A DNA stretch of 64,000 nt, taken from positions 56,291-120,290 of the forward strand of contig QANZ01015550.1 in the NCBI GenBank assembly GCA_003254925.1, read 5' to 3'. The notes under the pieces were generated by a model. The model ran no database searches, was not told the origin of the DNA, and saw only the letters and a list, made by a program, of their open reading frames with translations. This document shows, piece by piece, positions 24,656-37,691 of the stretch (the stretch's first letter is position 1; each line of letters opens with the position of its first letter). This DNA comes from Chamaecrista fasciculata. Lineage: Eukaryota; Streptophyta; Magnoliopsida; Fabales; Fabaceae. Position numbers and translations under genes: made by a program.

Positions 24656-25186
24656 TGTTGGGATATGGGTCCACCCTTGGTGGATTGGACCCAATCAGAT
24701 TTGATCCAAATAATAATATTTTATTATTATTATTGAGAGGATTAATTAATTTAATTAATTAATTATTTTTGTGAGGATCATGAAAGGCAGTTGAGATTTA
24801 TTTGAGTATGTATCAGAATCTTTTGTGATTAAAAGATACTATTTCCATTTAATAAATCTCATTAATATTTTTATTAGTATAAAAATATTAAAAACCCACA
24901 CACACACACGTTGAGTAACTTCCATTTTATATGGAAGGTGGAGAGAAAAAAGGAAAGGACGTGACTTCATTTTTACACAAGGGAGGCATTTTATTCTTGG
25001 GGGAAAAAGGAAGCGTGTGTGAAGGTTTCCAAAGGAGAAAAAGAAAAACTCTAGTTTTCAGTCTCGGTTTTGCTCTCTTGGTGATAGTGTTATTTGCTGT
25101 GAAACGTGATTCCGAGTTCGTCATCGTGACCGGTATCTCGTGTGGGTATCTCGAATCAACATTCAAGGTACGCCCGAAACCTTTCA
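24656..25186 (+). mobile_element. Solo LTR (531 bp) with perfect 5-bp target duplication
   Basis: The unit starts TGTTGGGATATGGG and ends CCTTTCA. TCACT is found immediately outside both ends (24651-24655 and 25187-25191). No internal retrotransposon sequence is adjacent, so this is a solo LTR left by recombination. Open frames within it are therefore not genes. Strand is nominal; the TGTTGGG start resembles copia LTRs. Confidence 0.85.
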
Positions 25187-27176
25187 TCACTTCTCAATTA
25201 ATCCTTACTCTAACTTCACCATTTAAAGTGAGTAAAAATTTTCCTTACTGCCCCTAACAGTATAATAAGAAAGCACATGTTATAGAATCAATTCATTGTG
25301 GTCCTCCCAAAGTCCTAAACTAGGACACTGCTTTACAATAATCAAACGTAATTGAATGTTGATACTGATGGAATAGAAGAAGAGTCGTCCCATTTCTTTC
25401 TATCCTAAACTGACCTAATTGGTGTTATGGCTTGTGGACAATGAGAGTATGAATAGTAGTATACTTGATGAAGGCATTTATATGCGTCCTTTATGAAAGG
25501 CCCAAATTATATAAGGACTGTGGGTCACACTGCCCTTCACGGGAAGGTCTGTCAAATAATGTTATATGGGCAATTATTAGGCACTGAAGGTAAAGGCCCT
25601 GCCTTGTCTTTATCTAGCAATGAGAAAGAAAAAAAAAAGAGAAAATATATTTTTTAGTCCTTAAATTTATTTTAAAATTATAGTTTAAATCTCAAAGATT
25701 GAAAATATACTTTCTAGTCTCTAATATTTTTCAATAACATCAACTATTTAATTTTTACAGACGACGTTTTAGGGATTAAATAGTTTATATTTATAAGAGA
25801 TTTATAAATAGAAAATGTATATTTAATATTTGGCGACTAAATTGCAATTTTAGAATAAATTCAGCACAAAATAGGTTTACTCAAGAAAGATGTATGAATG
25901 ATGGAAATTATACTTGTTAGATCCATGGGTATTAAGTATTTCATCCAACTTGTTGGCCCATCCATTTATATTACGGAAGATCAAAGAAATTAAAACTAAA
26001 GTAATAATTTAGTCTTTAAGAAACCACTGAATTGACAATTTTCAATTATTGAAAGATTGAAATACACAATTTAGTTCTTAATAGATTAAATCAGTATTAG
26101 TATTTGAAAAATTAAAATAATATACTATTTATTAGTCCATAAAATGGATCAATAAGAATATTATTTTGATTTTTCAATAACTAAATTATATATTTTAATA
26201 TTTCAGAGATCAAATTATCAACTTAGTGATCTTTTAAGAATTAAATTATTAGTTTACTAAAGAAATTAATGAAGACCAAAAAAGAAAAGAGATTTGCAAT
26301 GAGAACTAATAGTCTAATACTATAAACACTAGTTTCTTTTCCTTTTTGTTAATATGTGGTAGGTAACTTGATTCGGTGAACTAATTCCAGATTTTGCATA
26401 AAGTAGTGGAATGGGAATTATCTATAAGGTTAGATTTCTCTTTTGTTTGGTCCACGAATGTGAACATGAGAATTGAGAAAGTATAGACATACACTTAGGT
26501 TTCTTTATGGTTCTACTTTCTAGTGGGTCCTAGAGTGCCTGCAAAATTCACCATCTTCCATAATTCTTTAATGGCATTGGTATCTCTTTATGAAGATTGA
26601 ATGATGATGGCAGAGAGTAGTGTGTATATATATGTATACAGCATCTTTTGGTTCTTCCACTCAATAAATGATATACATGTCTCTTCTTCCAAAATGGCAA
26701 GAATTAATGTGATTAGAGCAATATGGACAATGATGGTCTAATCATAAGCCCAATATTGGCTCTGAAAAAGTGTCATTATAACTGTAGATTGGAAGAAAGA
26801 AAGAAGTGTGGTACTAATTAAAAACTAGTAATGTTTCAAATTGGCAAATTCTCTTTATTAGAGAACAAAATCCCTTTTGACTGTTCATTGTTGGGTATCT
26901 TGACGACGATATAAAACACTTTTTTCCTTTTGATTTTGTTGCTAGCTTTTAATTAAGTGGGTACATATATATATATAAAGTAATGAAGAGAGGGTGAAGA
27001 GTAGTGATGGGTTTTGCTTGTAGAGAAAGACAAATTAAAGAAGAAGTGAGGAATTGAAGGCAATTGTGTATATGAGAAAGCAATAATGTGGTACACAGCA
27101 CAAAGGTGCACCAAACCAGAGTTAGGTCTCGTGAAAATGGCAGCTTTGGTTTTGCTTCAAGACAGAGAATGAAGGG
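25187..27176. other. Intergenic region with worn fold-back repeats
   Basis: Degenerate inverted-repeat elements are seen at about 25640-25865 and 25998-26275 (for example AATAATTTAGTCTTTAAG with its complement near the other end). The rest is AT-rich with no supported gene. Confidence 0.5.
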
Positions 27177-27679
27177 TGATAAACTGGAAAATGGCTAGCA
27201 CTTACTTAGTTCATCGGAGAGGGCTGCGAGAGCCAAGAGTTGAACAAGAACCTGCAAGAGCTTCACAGGGGGGCCCTGCGAAGTGTACTCCGACGCTCAA
27301 GTTAGTAAGAGAGTGATAAGAGAGTAAGAGAATTTCAGAGTGTAAGAAGTAGCTAACCTTGGACTGGTGAGATGGGCTCTATTTATAGAGCAGGGAGGAG
27401 AGAGGTGGTCAGCGTGTGGGGCGGACCACGTAACTGGAGATCGTGGGTATGAGCAAGTCAGTAACCCACGATCTCCCGTAGCGTGGATTGCGGAGTGAGG
27501 TAGTCGTGGGTGACCACGTGTCATTTGGGGGACGCGCGCCAAGACCCAGGACGGATCACGACCGCCCCTAATTGTGCTTAGGGCGCCCGATTGACTCGAG
27601 GGCGCCTCGCAAGGTGCGGAGGGGAGAAGAGGCCCGGTGCGAGGGCCGTTTAGGCGTACGCCCAAATAGTGATGTATCA
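27177..27679 (-). mobile_element. Solo LTR (503 bp), GC-rich, with perfect 5-bp target duplication
   Basis: The plus-strand ends TGATAAACTGG and TGATGTATCA are flanked on both sides by AAGGG (27172-27176 and 27680-27684). On the minus strand a TATA box CTATAAATAGAG is followed by ACTTGAGCGTCGGAGT, a phrase common in the R/U5 part of plant gypsy LTRs, so the LTR points leftward. Its GC content makes it stand out from its surroundings and creates spurious open frames. Confidence 0.88.
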
Positions 27680-27789
27680 AAGGGTATAACGTACTATGAT
27701 GAGTTAAAGTCACAAAGAATCCTATTCCAAGGTTCCAACCAACTAATAGTAAACCTTCTAATCTTGCTCTCTAACCAATTCCACAATAT

Positions 27790-28205
27790 TAGAAAAGTAC
27801 TTTTGATACTCCTAAAATATAGGGTCAGTTTTAATAGTACCTTCAAAGTTTTTTTAGTTCGATTGTACTATCAAAGTATAAGGTTAATTTCAATTGTACC
27901 TTCAAAATCTTTTTGGGTCAATTGTACCATCAATCTTTCACAATTGAGTCAATTGTATACCTTTAAATTAATGGTACAATTGACACAAAAATGAAAAGAT
28001 TAGAGATATCTTATAAAAAAAAATATTAAGGATACAATTGATATAAAAAAGAGAAGATTTGGAGTATATAGTTGACTCAAGAATTTTTGAGGTACAATTA
28101 AAACTAACCCCATACTTTGGGGTACAATTAACCAAAAAAAAAACTTTAGGATACAATTGAAACTGATTACATACTTTGGGAGTATCGAGAGTACTTTTGT
28201 CATAC
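27790..28205. mobile_element. Fold-back (long-TIR) element
   Basis: The left arm AAAAGTACTTTTGATACTCC mirrors the right arm ending GAGTACTTTTG. Repeated GGTACAATTGA-type units fill both arms. The ends are approximate and no target duplication was confirmed. Confidence 0.6.
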
Positions 28206-28229
28206 TTTAAAGTTTAGTATAAAATATGA

Positions 28230-28735
28230 GGTAATATATACTTTTAGTCCCTTATGTTTGCTCACATTTAATTTCTTTCTTTATGTTTTATTTGAGTTAA
28301 TTTTATTTTTCATATATTTTTATAATGATTTAATTTCGTCCTTATACATATATTATGTGAATTCTTAATAAAATTATCTAATATGTTTTGATATCTTTAT
28401 AAGGTTTTTATTGTCAAATGTTTAGAAATTTGTTTTTATATTAAACCTTTCAAAATATCATTTTAAGAAAATCATAGTTTAAAAAATGAAAAAAAAAGTT
28501 TTATACTAAAATATTAGTAATATATGAAATAATAATAAACAGAATGAGATAAAAATTTAATTTAGAACTTAAAAATGTGAGAAAGTATTAACTAAATATT
28601 TTTGTAAGAGATTTTTAATGGTAAAACGGAATTGAATTATTCTAAAGATATAAAGGACTCAATTGACTCAAATAAAACATAAAAGATAGAACTGAATTTA
28701 ATCTCAATCACAAGGGACCAAAAGGATACTTTGTC
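28230..28735. mobile_element. MULE-like long-TIR element
   Basis: The arms read inward from TACTTTTAGTCCCTTATG and the complement of AAGGGACCAAAAGGATAC. The flanks AAAATATGA and AAAATATAA match at 8 of 9 positions, consistent with a 9-bp Mutator-type target duplication. Confidence 0.7.
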
Positions 28736-28782
28736 AAAATATAATATCTAAGTTGGTAAAAGTACTGTTAGTACTCCCAACT

Positions 28783-29185
28783 AGGGATGGCAATTTGGAT
28801 CCGCATTTAGGATATCCGTCTGAATCCATCCGTAACAAATATCCGGTATCCGTCGGATACCGGATATCGGATATAGGGTACGGGTATTGAAAAATAAAAA
28901 ACCAACTATCCGGTATCCGTCCGAAATGAACGGATAGTTAGGGTATCCGGTATCCGATACCCTATAATATAAATATTTTATTATATTTTATACATTTTTT
29001 ATTATATTTTTAATTAATTTATTTTAATTAACGGATATTGGGTATCGGATATTGGATATATCCGATTTTTTAATTAGGATATCCTATCCTATGTCCATTA
29101 TTTTCGGATATTTTGGATATTTAGGGTATCTGTCGGATACCGGATATCGGATAAGATAGGATACGGATATTGAGAAGAATGNTCT
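28783..29185. mobile_element. hAT-like repeat (GGGATGGCAA type), incomplete
   Basis: It begins TAGGGATGGCAATTTGG, a start shared by many plant hAT-derived repeats, and is filled by GGATATCCGGTATCCG-type repeats. The matching right end is not seen; the sequence changes character at a single N (29182). Confidence 0.5.
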
Positions 29186-31189
29186 CTTAAAATTTTTCTT
29201 TTACATGAGTCCCTAACTAATTAAAGAACCATCCCTAATGTTTGTATATGATAATATATTTATAAAAAAAAAAAAGCAATGAAATACTAAAAATTAAGAT
29301 TATATACATAATTTTTTGAAGTTTTACAAAAACAAATGTTGTATAAAATGAGTAAAGTAATGTGGGTTGAAGGATTTAAAGATTTAATGAGACAATTATG
29401 TAATCTTTTTTCACTGCCATAAATGGGGTTGAGAAGCCTAGAATTGATTTCTTTCTCCTTTTTCTTTTCCTTTTTTCTCTCATTGATTATAGGTAGATGC
29501 AAAGCAAAAATTGAAAAATTTTTCACCTTTGCTCTAATTAATTAATTACTCTTGGAGCAGACATTGCTTGGATCTTTCTATTTATGAATTGTTTGTCTCT
29601 TAGTTTGGACTATTATCGTTCTTATAAATTTGTAATATAACAAATGCACCAATAATATTAAATCCACCCTCTATTAAGCGTTTAATTTGTAAGTACAAAA
29701 TCTATATTTGTACATGTGATATGAAAAAGCCATTACATTTGGATTGTACCATGATATATCCAGGCGAAGCCAGCACCCAGATCATATGTCCATGTCATGG
29801 CAAATAATTTAGCTAGCTAGCAATGATTATTTATATTTTTCAGCTTTAATTAATACCCTTTATGGATATATAATCATATATAATAACCAATTTGAGAATT
29901 ATGTTCATGTGCTTAGTACACCACAATAATTATAGCCATGTTGGTACTTCCTTCTTATATTGTTCTTCATTATTTTTAAATTTTAACTATTGATTGAAAA
30001 AATTAAACCAAGCTAGATCAAATTAATAGATAGCTGACAGAAACTATAGCCAACTAATCATGAGTTTTAATTAGTCTATAAGAATTACAAAAATGATAAA
30101 CAAAAAAAAAAGGTCAAGAACAAGGGCAAATTAAAATTGTGGGGAGGGCGAGTGCAAAAGCACCACCCTTCATGTAGACTTATTCCAAGAATAATTAGTT
30201 TTGATTAAAATAGATCATATATATATATAATAAAAAAGGTGGATTACACTCTCTTCTAAACTTTTTCTCTTGAATTCTTTGAAACTCTAATTTAATTTAG
30301 ACATCACAGTCAATTTACAACTGCCCTTAATTAGCTTTTTGCCTTTGCTTTTATTTTGCAGATTCTTCAGCTTCTTATAATTAGTCTCTCTTGCCCTATT
30401 TGGTTTTGTTACAGAGTAAAAAGAAAATCAATCTCTCAAAAAGTGAATCTAGCCAGCATTTCAAAATCTATATATAACGTCTGAATTCTTCTGACAGATT
30501 AATTTACAAATTAAGGATGTATAAGGATGTATTAATATATATATACACAATAATTTATGTATAAGCTCATATGCTAACACACATGTACACGACGCTTCTC
30601 ATATATTTAATTTTGGTTAGCTTATCAATACAACGTAATTATGTATAAGTTCCCCACACAATATTAATTAATTTTTATAAAATTTTCACTTCACTTCACA
30701 AGAGACTGACACAAACATACTAGTACGTTTGAAATAAATTTTCTTTGGCTTAATTTGCAGGTCTCTGAGCCATAAAAAACAAGGTGGAATTAATGTCATA
30801 TATATATACAGGGATGCATGTGTATGTGTATGTGCATGTGCATGAGCGCAGGTGAAATTATTATAACTTTATAATTAATTAAGATGCATTGTTAAAGATT
30901 TCATAATATATATAATTATAAATTATGAAAATGTTCCTGAGACACCAACACCTATTAATACATGACATGTGAAGCTTGTACACAACGTAGTTTTAATTTT
31001 GAATCATGGGAACACGTGGACTTGCTCATTTCTCTACACTCTTCTCTTCTTATTAACGTGCTTTCATGCTTGCCACCACATGCATATATGCCCACACCCT
31101 TCTTATCATTATAAAGAGTACTTCCCTATATGTAATCATTCGATCCATTTATATACTTTTCTTCATTATTATGCATGGTATATGTTATA
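29186..31189. other. AT-rich intergenic DNA, no gene seen
   Basis: No gene is supported. At 30810-30848 a run of alternating purines and pyrimidines (ATGCATGTGTATGTGTATGT and onward) could favour left-handed DNA. Confidence 0.5.
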
Positions 31190-31368
31190 TCTCATATTAT
31201 ATGGCTCCATCCCTTTCTGGTCGTCCACATTTTAAAACTATAATACAAAATTAATAATAAGAGAAAAATTATTATTTGATCCCTTCTTTTTTATTGAGTT
31301 AACGATTTAGTCCCTCATTTATTTTACATACATATTTGCGTGCCCGTTAGGACACGCAAAGCCTCTAG
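31190..31368 (+). mobile_element. Small Helitron-like element, copy 2
   Basis: This 179-bp copy is nearly identical to 9823-10003, with the same TC start after A, the CTAG end before T, and the terminal hairpin GCGTG...CACGC. The stem carries one change relative to copy 1. Confidence 0.75.
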
Positions 31369-31671
31369 TATTATTATATATGGACACCCTTTAATATTAT
31401 TTATTATTTTGTGATAATTAATAGTGTATAATTGTACATATATACGTACACATGAATATGTATTTCATGGTCATGTGATCTTGAAATAGGTATTTGAGTT
31501 TTCCATCATTTCATACTCTAGCAATCTCAAGAAAATTTCTTGAAGTTTGATTAGATCAGGAGATTGGGTTGGGATCTCAAATTCTAATTATTATACATTA
31601 AGTTTTAAGTGATATCATCTAGTTGATAAATAGAAATGAATCCTCTTGAAAATAGATGATAAAATATTTTA

Positions 31672-32687
31672 GGCCAAAGTGAATTTGGTCTTTTAATTTT
31701 GTTTCAATTCTCAAATCAGTCCTATAACTTTTTTGTTTCGAATTTGGTCATGTATCTTTGCTCTAGGTCCCAAATCAGTTCTATATCTTTTTTTGTCTCA
31801 GTTTTGGTCCCATATGTTTTGAAAACTCCCACCGTTAGTTCTCCATCTATTTTAAATTACAGTTTAGTCCTGAAAACTTCAAGTCCCTTTCACTTTAGTC
31901 CCTGACTATCAAAATGAAAGTGAAAAAGCATCACTGAAGATTCTCAAACCTTATACATTGGTCCCTAATCCATGAATTCTTCATGAAATGAAATAATCGC
32001 CCTCAAATTCTTTAAATTTTCTTTTTGAAAATCCAAACTTTTGAGGAGGGAGGTGATAAAAGAAATGTAAGGGATTTCAGAACTTCTCTCTCGGAATCAC
32101 CAAATGTAAGGGAATCTTCTATCACCTCCCTCCTCAAAAGTTTGGATTTTCAAAAATTCTTTCTTAAAGCATTTGAGGGCGATTATCTGAGTGAGATTTC
32201 AATGAGAATTGGGGTTTCTGGATGAGTTTTTTAGTTTTTCGGTGATTTCCCTACGTTTTCCGGTGGATTTTAAATTTTCTGCGTTTTTTGTTTTGGTCCC
32301 TCTGTCATTTGCTTTTAATTTGTGTGTGTGTGTGTGTTTTTTTTTTTTGCATTTCTATTCCATTTCATGAAGAATTCATGGATTAGGGACCAAGATGTAA
32401 GGTTCGAGAATCTTCAGGGATGCTCTTTCACTTTCATTTTGATAGTCAAGGACTAAAGTGAAAGGGACTTGAAGTTTTTAGGACTAAACTGTAATTTAAA
32501 ATAAATAGAGGACTAACGGTGGGAGGTTTTCAAAACATATGAGACTAAAACTGAGACAAAAAAAGATATATGACTGAGTTGGGACCTAGAGCAAAGATAC
32601 AGGACCAAATTCAAGACAAGAAAAGTTATAGAACTGATTTGGGAACTGGAGCAAAGTTATATATAGGACAAAATTCGCACTTTGGCC
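31672..32687. mobile_element. MULE with long TIRs (1016 bp)
   Basis: The ends are GGCCAAAGTGAATTTGGTC and its near complement. A perfect 9-bp target duplication AATATTTTA occupies 31663-31671 and 32688-32696. A second nested inverted repeat inside (around 32038-32150) includes TTTTGAGGAGGGAGGTGATA and its complement. There is no transposase. Confidence 0.9.
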
Positions 32688-32793
32688 AATATTTTAATAA
32701 CTTTAATTGGCTTCCACAAATAATTTTTTTTCTATGGATATATGCCACTCAATTTGAATTCGAGACATTATACTTAAAGAATAGAACTACCTA

Positions 32794-32981
32794 AACCACG
32801 TGAGTGTAGCCTAGTGGTTCCTCACTTGACCCCTTAATTAAGTGGTGGGGGTTTGAATCCCACCTTTGAGAATGGAAAACATTTTGTGGCCAGTCGTTTA
32901 CCCTTAAGTAGAGGACCCGTGACGGGAGAATTAATCACTGCTCTTCACGGGGATACTCTTGGTTTATACTAAAAAAAAAAA
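32794..32981 (+). mobile_element. tRNA-derived SINE
   Basis: It has an A-box-like motif TAGCCTAGTGGTTC, a B-box-like motif GGTTTGAATCCC, and a terminal A run of 12. Direct repeats AGAATAGAACTACCTA and AGAATAGAACGACCTA (one mismatch) flank it, as left by target-primed reverse transcription. The 3' part recurs in reverse at 55635-55740. Confidence 0.88.
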
Positions 32982-33360
32982 AGAATAGAACGACCTAGCT
33001 ACTTATTGCATTTATGGGTATATATTAATAATGAGGGTTAGATCTAGTAAAAGAGACTAGACTCATACAACATGGTGAACTTATATTTGAATTTTTCATT
33101 AGGAGAAGTACCCACATTTAATTAGCGCTCTACCTTAAACAAGATTGCATCTAATATATTTGATGAAGAAAATAACTAAAAACTTTGTTTAGTTTGTTGG
33201 GGTATATATAATTGATGGACTCCAAGACTTAAACCTTGGTCTCTCAATTTGGAGTAAAGTTCACTTATCACTACATTAAACACTTAATATTGATAGAGTA
33301 TATATGGAAAAATTGTTTGAATCCAAATAATATAATTGATGAAAAACTAGAAAATTAAAA

Positions 33361-33534
33361 GGTTAAAGTGCACATTTGGTTTTAGAATTATAAGACTAAA
33401 TTGTCACAAAAAAAAATTATGGGATTAAATTGAGACATTTGCCAAAGTTATGAGATTAAAATTGCAACAAAAAAAGTTATGAGACCAAATTGAGACCTTT
33501 TTCAAAATTATGGGACCAAAAATACACTTTAGCC
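33361..33534. mobile_element. Short MULE-like element
   Basis: The ends GGTTAAAGTGCACATTTGG and the complement of ACACTTTAGCC are bounded by a perfect 9-bp duplication AAATTAAAA (33352-33360 and 33535-33543). Confidence 0.85.
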
Positions 33535-33811
33535 AAATTAAAATAGATAAGAAAATAATTATTCACTTGTGTTGTGTTATCGATATGTTGGATCTCAATG
33601 AATGTTTAAGCACTAACATTATTAACATTAAATTAAAATAAAAACTCAGATCAGAAGGCATGTTTTCGAGAACAATTATCCCAACACTTGAGGAGTCAGA
33701 TGAGCTAAATACGATTCCCTTTTGCCCCATATTGAATGACCAAATTACCCTCCTATGTCCCTTTTTATTGGTCAAGAAAACGTCACATTCAGTGAGGACT
33801 CACCTTATCTT

Positions 33812-33935
33812 GACACGTGTCTTGTCTCGTGGACCAGTCGTATTCGAAGCAAGCTCACATGACTAATGTGGAAGATGGGCTTTCGTCCAATAATATTACG
33901 ACACGTTGCACGTAGCTTAGATCCGGCCACGTGAC
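33812..33935. promoter_or_regulatory. Pair of G-box/ABRE motifs without a recognised gene
   Basis: GACACGTGTC (33812-33821) and GCCACGTGAC (33926-33935) contain the CACGTG core bound by bZIP and bHLH factors. They lie about 105 bp apart in a less AT-rich island, but no gene was found beside them. This may be a relic promoter. Confidence 0.45.
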
Positions 33936-34027
33936 ACGCTGTTTCGTAAAATGATTTAATAACCTTTCCTTTAACGTTTTTGTTAGTTCCCAAAAATTCA
34001 GAATTTTGAAAGATTTATTATAATTTA

Positions 34028-34418
34028 GGGTAAATTACACTTTGGTATCCTGTTTTATGGACTAATTTCACTTTGGTACCCTAATCTTTCTAAAGTGACA
34101 CTTTGATATCCTGTTCTTTGCACTGTTAACATTTTGGTACCTTATTCTTTGCATCGTTAACACTTTGGTACCCTAACAAAGATAGGACAAGGTAACAAAT
34201 TGTGAAAAAACAAGGTACCAAAGTGAAATTGATCCATAGAACAAGGTACTAAAGTGTTAATGGTGCAAAGAACGTGATACCAAAATGTTACTTTTGAAAG
34301 AACATGGTACCAAAATGTTAATGGTGCAAAGAACAGGTACCAAAGTGTTACTTTTGAAAGAACATGGTACTAAAGTGAAATCAGTCCATGGAATAGGGTA
34401 CCAAAGTGTAATTTACCC
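34028..34418. mobile_element. MULE-like fold-back element
   Basis: The ends GGGTAAATTACACTTTGGTA and complement carry a perfect 9-bp target duplication TATAATTTA (34019-34027 and 34419-34427). It consists of repeated CAAAGTGTTACTTTTGAAAG-like units; same family as the copy in DHHC intron 3. Confidence 0.9.
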
Positions 34419-34427
34419 TATAATTTA

Positions 34428-35776
34428 ACTACAAAATTATAATGAAATCTTATTTTTTTTTTTTTTTTACAAATTAATATTGTTTATTTAATTTTTTTTA
34501 ACTAATATGCAACTAAATTAAAAATATTATATTATTTAATGAAAAAATATTTTAACAAACGTATTTATTCAGTTAATATGTTATGTCATAAACAAATAGT
34601 AATATCATATTTTTTAATTAATCTATTTAGAGTACGGATTTAAAAGAAAAGGATATATAACATGGCTTAGTTAGGACATTGATTAACAATAAGAGATAAG
34701 ATTCCTTGCTGTTTCTAAGTTCTAACCAATGATTCAGTGCTTTTCTGTCATTGATTCCATTCCTGTTTTGCACTCAAATTTTCAAATTTAAACCTATAAG
34801 TTGTAATTCTATTATAGTATTTAATTTAATTTATAGTACTACTTAATGTTGAAGTTAATAACTTAATATATAAATAAATACCATAACTTTATTTTACTCC
34901 TCAAGTTATAGTATAAGTTTCATTTTGATCTTAAATTTTTTTTGTTTCATTTTAGTTTTCAAAATTTTACATTTATTCTGTTTTGATCTTCAAAATGTGA
35001 TTTTGCCTCGTTTCTGCCATTATTTCTAAATTGAATAGTTGAGGTTAATAATTTTACTCTCATATATGCCATAATAAACACGTTAGCAAAAAAAGAAAGA
35101 AAATATTTATTCTTAGTCACAAATTTGAAATAAATTTGTAGTTGATGTTTTTTTTTCAAAGAGTGATTTTTTTTTTCTTTCTCTTCATCATCTTATTTAT
35201 TATAACATATATGAGAGAAAAATAGTTCATCACAACTGTCTAGATTGAAAATAATGACAAAAATTAGACAAAATAACATTTTAGACTAACGGTAGAATAA
35301 ATATAAAACTTTAAGGACCAAAATGAAATGAAAAATAATTTTGGACCAAAATAAAACTAATATTATAATTTGAAAATCAAAATGGACATTTCACTATAAA
35401 AGAAATTGTAGAGCACTTGACTTGCATATTGCTTACCCCTCAAAGTGGTGCAACTTGGGAACCTTTCTAGATGTGTCACTCTCAAACTTTTATTTATTCT
35501 GCAACCTTTATCCAAAAATTTCAAACGAAAGTAGAAAAATATATACAATTTTTCCAATAAATATCCTCTTCATCCATTAAGTTAGGTTATCTATTACAAA
35601 ACAATTTCCGATAATAAAGCCATAGATTGAGGGCAACCCAAAAAAATATATACTTATGTCTAAATTTATCTGAACTCATAATTTTATAATGAGATATCAC
35701 ATCAATATGTTTTTTTTTTCCTTCGCTGTTATCGCGTTATATTATTTTAACTGTAATGTAACAATAATATAATTTT
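34428..35776. other. AT-rich intergenic DNA, no gene seen
   Basis: It contains worn fold-back fragments (about 34880-35380, with TTTTGATCTTCAAAATGTG and a rough complement) and otherwise nothing recognised. Confidence 0.5.
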
Positions 35777-36128
35777 GGTCAAAGTATAAATTTGGTCCCA
35801 TATTTTTTGGGATGTTCCCAATTTTTTCTTGTATTTTCTTTTGTTATACTTTTAGTTCCATATATTTTGCTTAGGTTGTAAAATTGGTCTCATACCTTTG
35901 GAAAATAGAAAATGATCAATCGTTAATTGATCATTTTACAAAGATATAAGACCACTTCTGCACCTGACTTACAGATATAAGACGAATTTTGTAATAGACC
36001 CAAAGATAAGAGATCAAATCTGCAACAAAAAACAAAAAAAGACATGAGACAAAAATGCAACAAAAAATGATATAGAACCAAATTGAGACCTAACTTAAAG
36101 ATATGAGACTAAAATTTACACTTTGACC
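35777..36128. mobile_element. MULE-like fold-back element
   Basis: The ends GGTCAAAGTATAAATTTGGT and complement are flanked by TATAATTTT and TATATTTTT (8 of 9). The interior repeats AAGATATAAGACCA-like units. It is related to the element at 55977-56367. Confidence 0.75.
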
Positions 36129-36137
36129 TATATTTTT

Positions 36138-37682
36138 TTATATATTAAGTAAACCAAAATTTTCAATCAAGTCCTAAAATGAAAAGTAAATTCGATTGGA
36201 CAATGGACATAATGTCCACGAGAGTGCCAGTGAAGAGAGAACATGGCGTGGACACGTTGTGTAAAGACAAATTCCCAATTATAATAAAAAGTTAAAAAAC
36301 CATTTTGTTATATATAGACTATAGAGTCGAATTTCAAGCTTTTTACTTTTTTATTTAAATAAAATTGTTTCTAAATTTCTAATTAATAGAATCTGGAATT
36401 TAAAAAGCTTTAAGTCATTCAATTATTGCGATTACATTACTACCCTCCTAAACATTTTATATTGTACAATAGGCTAAAATATTATTTTGCTCTTTGATTA
36501 AATTTTGTTCTTTATATTCTTAGAATAATTTAATTTTATTGTAATACTTATGTCAACGGATTTTAATGAAATTTTTTATATATATTTTGACATCTCAATA
36601 AGGATTTTATTTTCAAATATTTATATACATTTCTTAATGAAATTTAACAATATTTTTTTTTGTAAGAAATTTTAAGAAATTATGCTATATATTTGAATCT
36701 TAATTTTGATGAAAATCAAATTTAATATTGAAATATTAGTAATATGAAAAATAATAATGACCACAATAAAATAAAAAATTAATTAAAAACTTGATATATT
36801 AGGTCTAATCACTAATGATGATTGTCTATATGAGTAATATATAGACTATAAAAAATGTTGGGATGTAATTGAAATTGACCTCATACGTTGAAGAACCAAT
36901 AGTATTTTTGCTGTAAGATTATTTTTCTTCGTTCATTATCATGGAAGACTTTGCTATTGATATGGTTATTTAAATAGTGTTAAAACGAGCCAGCCCGGCT
37001 CATGTGAGCTGGCTCGTCAAAAGTTGACTCACGTGAGCCAAAAATCTTAGGTTAATCACTTAACTCACCAATCATCAATTTTTTTTTGTTTTTTTTTTCA
37101 TTTTTTTAAATTAAAAATATTTTTTTTATGAATTTCCTTAATAAAATTCAATGAAAACTAAAACAAATCATACCAATACCATAATCATTCAATACTACTC
37201 ACTATATCTAAAATTATATATATGTATATATTTATTAAATAAGGTGTGTTAGCTCACTAACTCGTTAATTCATTCGAGTTAGCTCACAATGAATTGCAAG
37301 TTAAGTGAGTCAATTCACGCAAATTATAATTTCTTATGAGTTGAATTTTATCAACTCAGCTTGCCGATTTAACTCAATCCACTGAGTTAACTCTAGCTCT
37401 TACTTATTCCTAGTAACTCCTCTAGAGTTATTAGTCATTAGTAGTAGTTTTAGGATTAATTCTAAAATAGTTTTTTTTGCCAGAGAAAGGAATGGACAAA
37501 ACACCTAACGCGGGTGTTAGTCCTTATTCCCATATAACCTACTTAAATACTCACACACACGCACTTCTCACCGATGTGGGGCTTGAAACCACCACAATGG
37601 CATGCCCCAACACGCACTTTATTAGTGTGTATTAATTATGCCAAGGTGTTATTTTTTTCTTATGTTATCGTTTTTTTCGTTG
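36138..37682. other. Intergenic region with degenerate repeats
   Basis: At 36985-37400 are repeated GAGCCAGC/GTGAGCTGGCTCG and TTAGCTCAC motifs in both orientations, probably a worn DNA transposon. At 37490-37620 a stretch with CTCACCGATGTGGGGCTTGA resembles retroelement LTR debris. No gene is supported. Confidence 0.45.
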
Positions 37683-37691
37683 TCTAAATAA

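Noticed and set aside
24931..25257. 108-codon plus-strand frame with a hydrophobic segment
   Set aside because: Most of it is inside the 531-bp solo LTR flanked by TCACT.
27297..27713. 138-codon Pro/Arg-rich minus-strand frame
   Set aside because: It lies almost entirely within a solo LTR that has a perfect AAGGG target duplication; the GC-rich LTR creates the frame by chance.
31699..32794. Several frames of 66-75 codons
   Set aside because: All lie in or span the arms of the MULE at 31672-32687 and consist of its repeat units.
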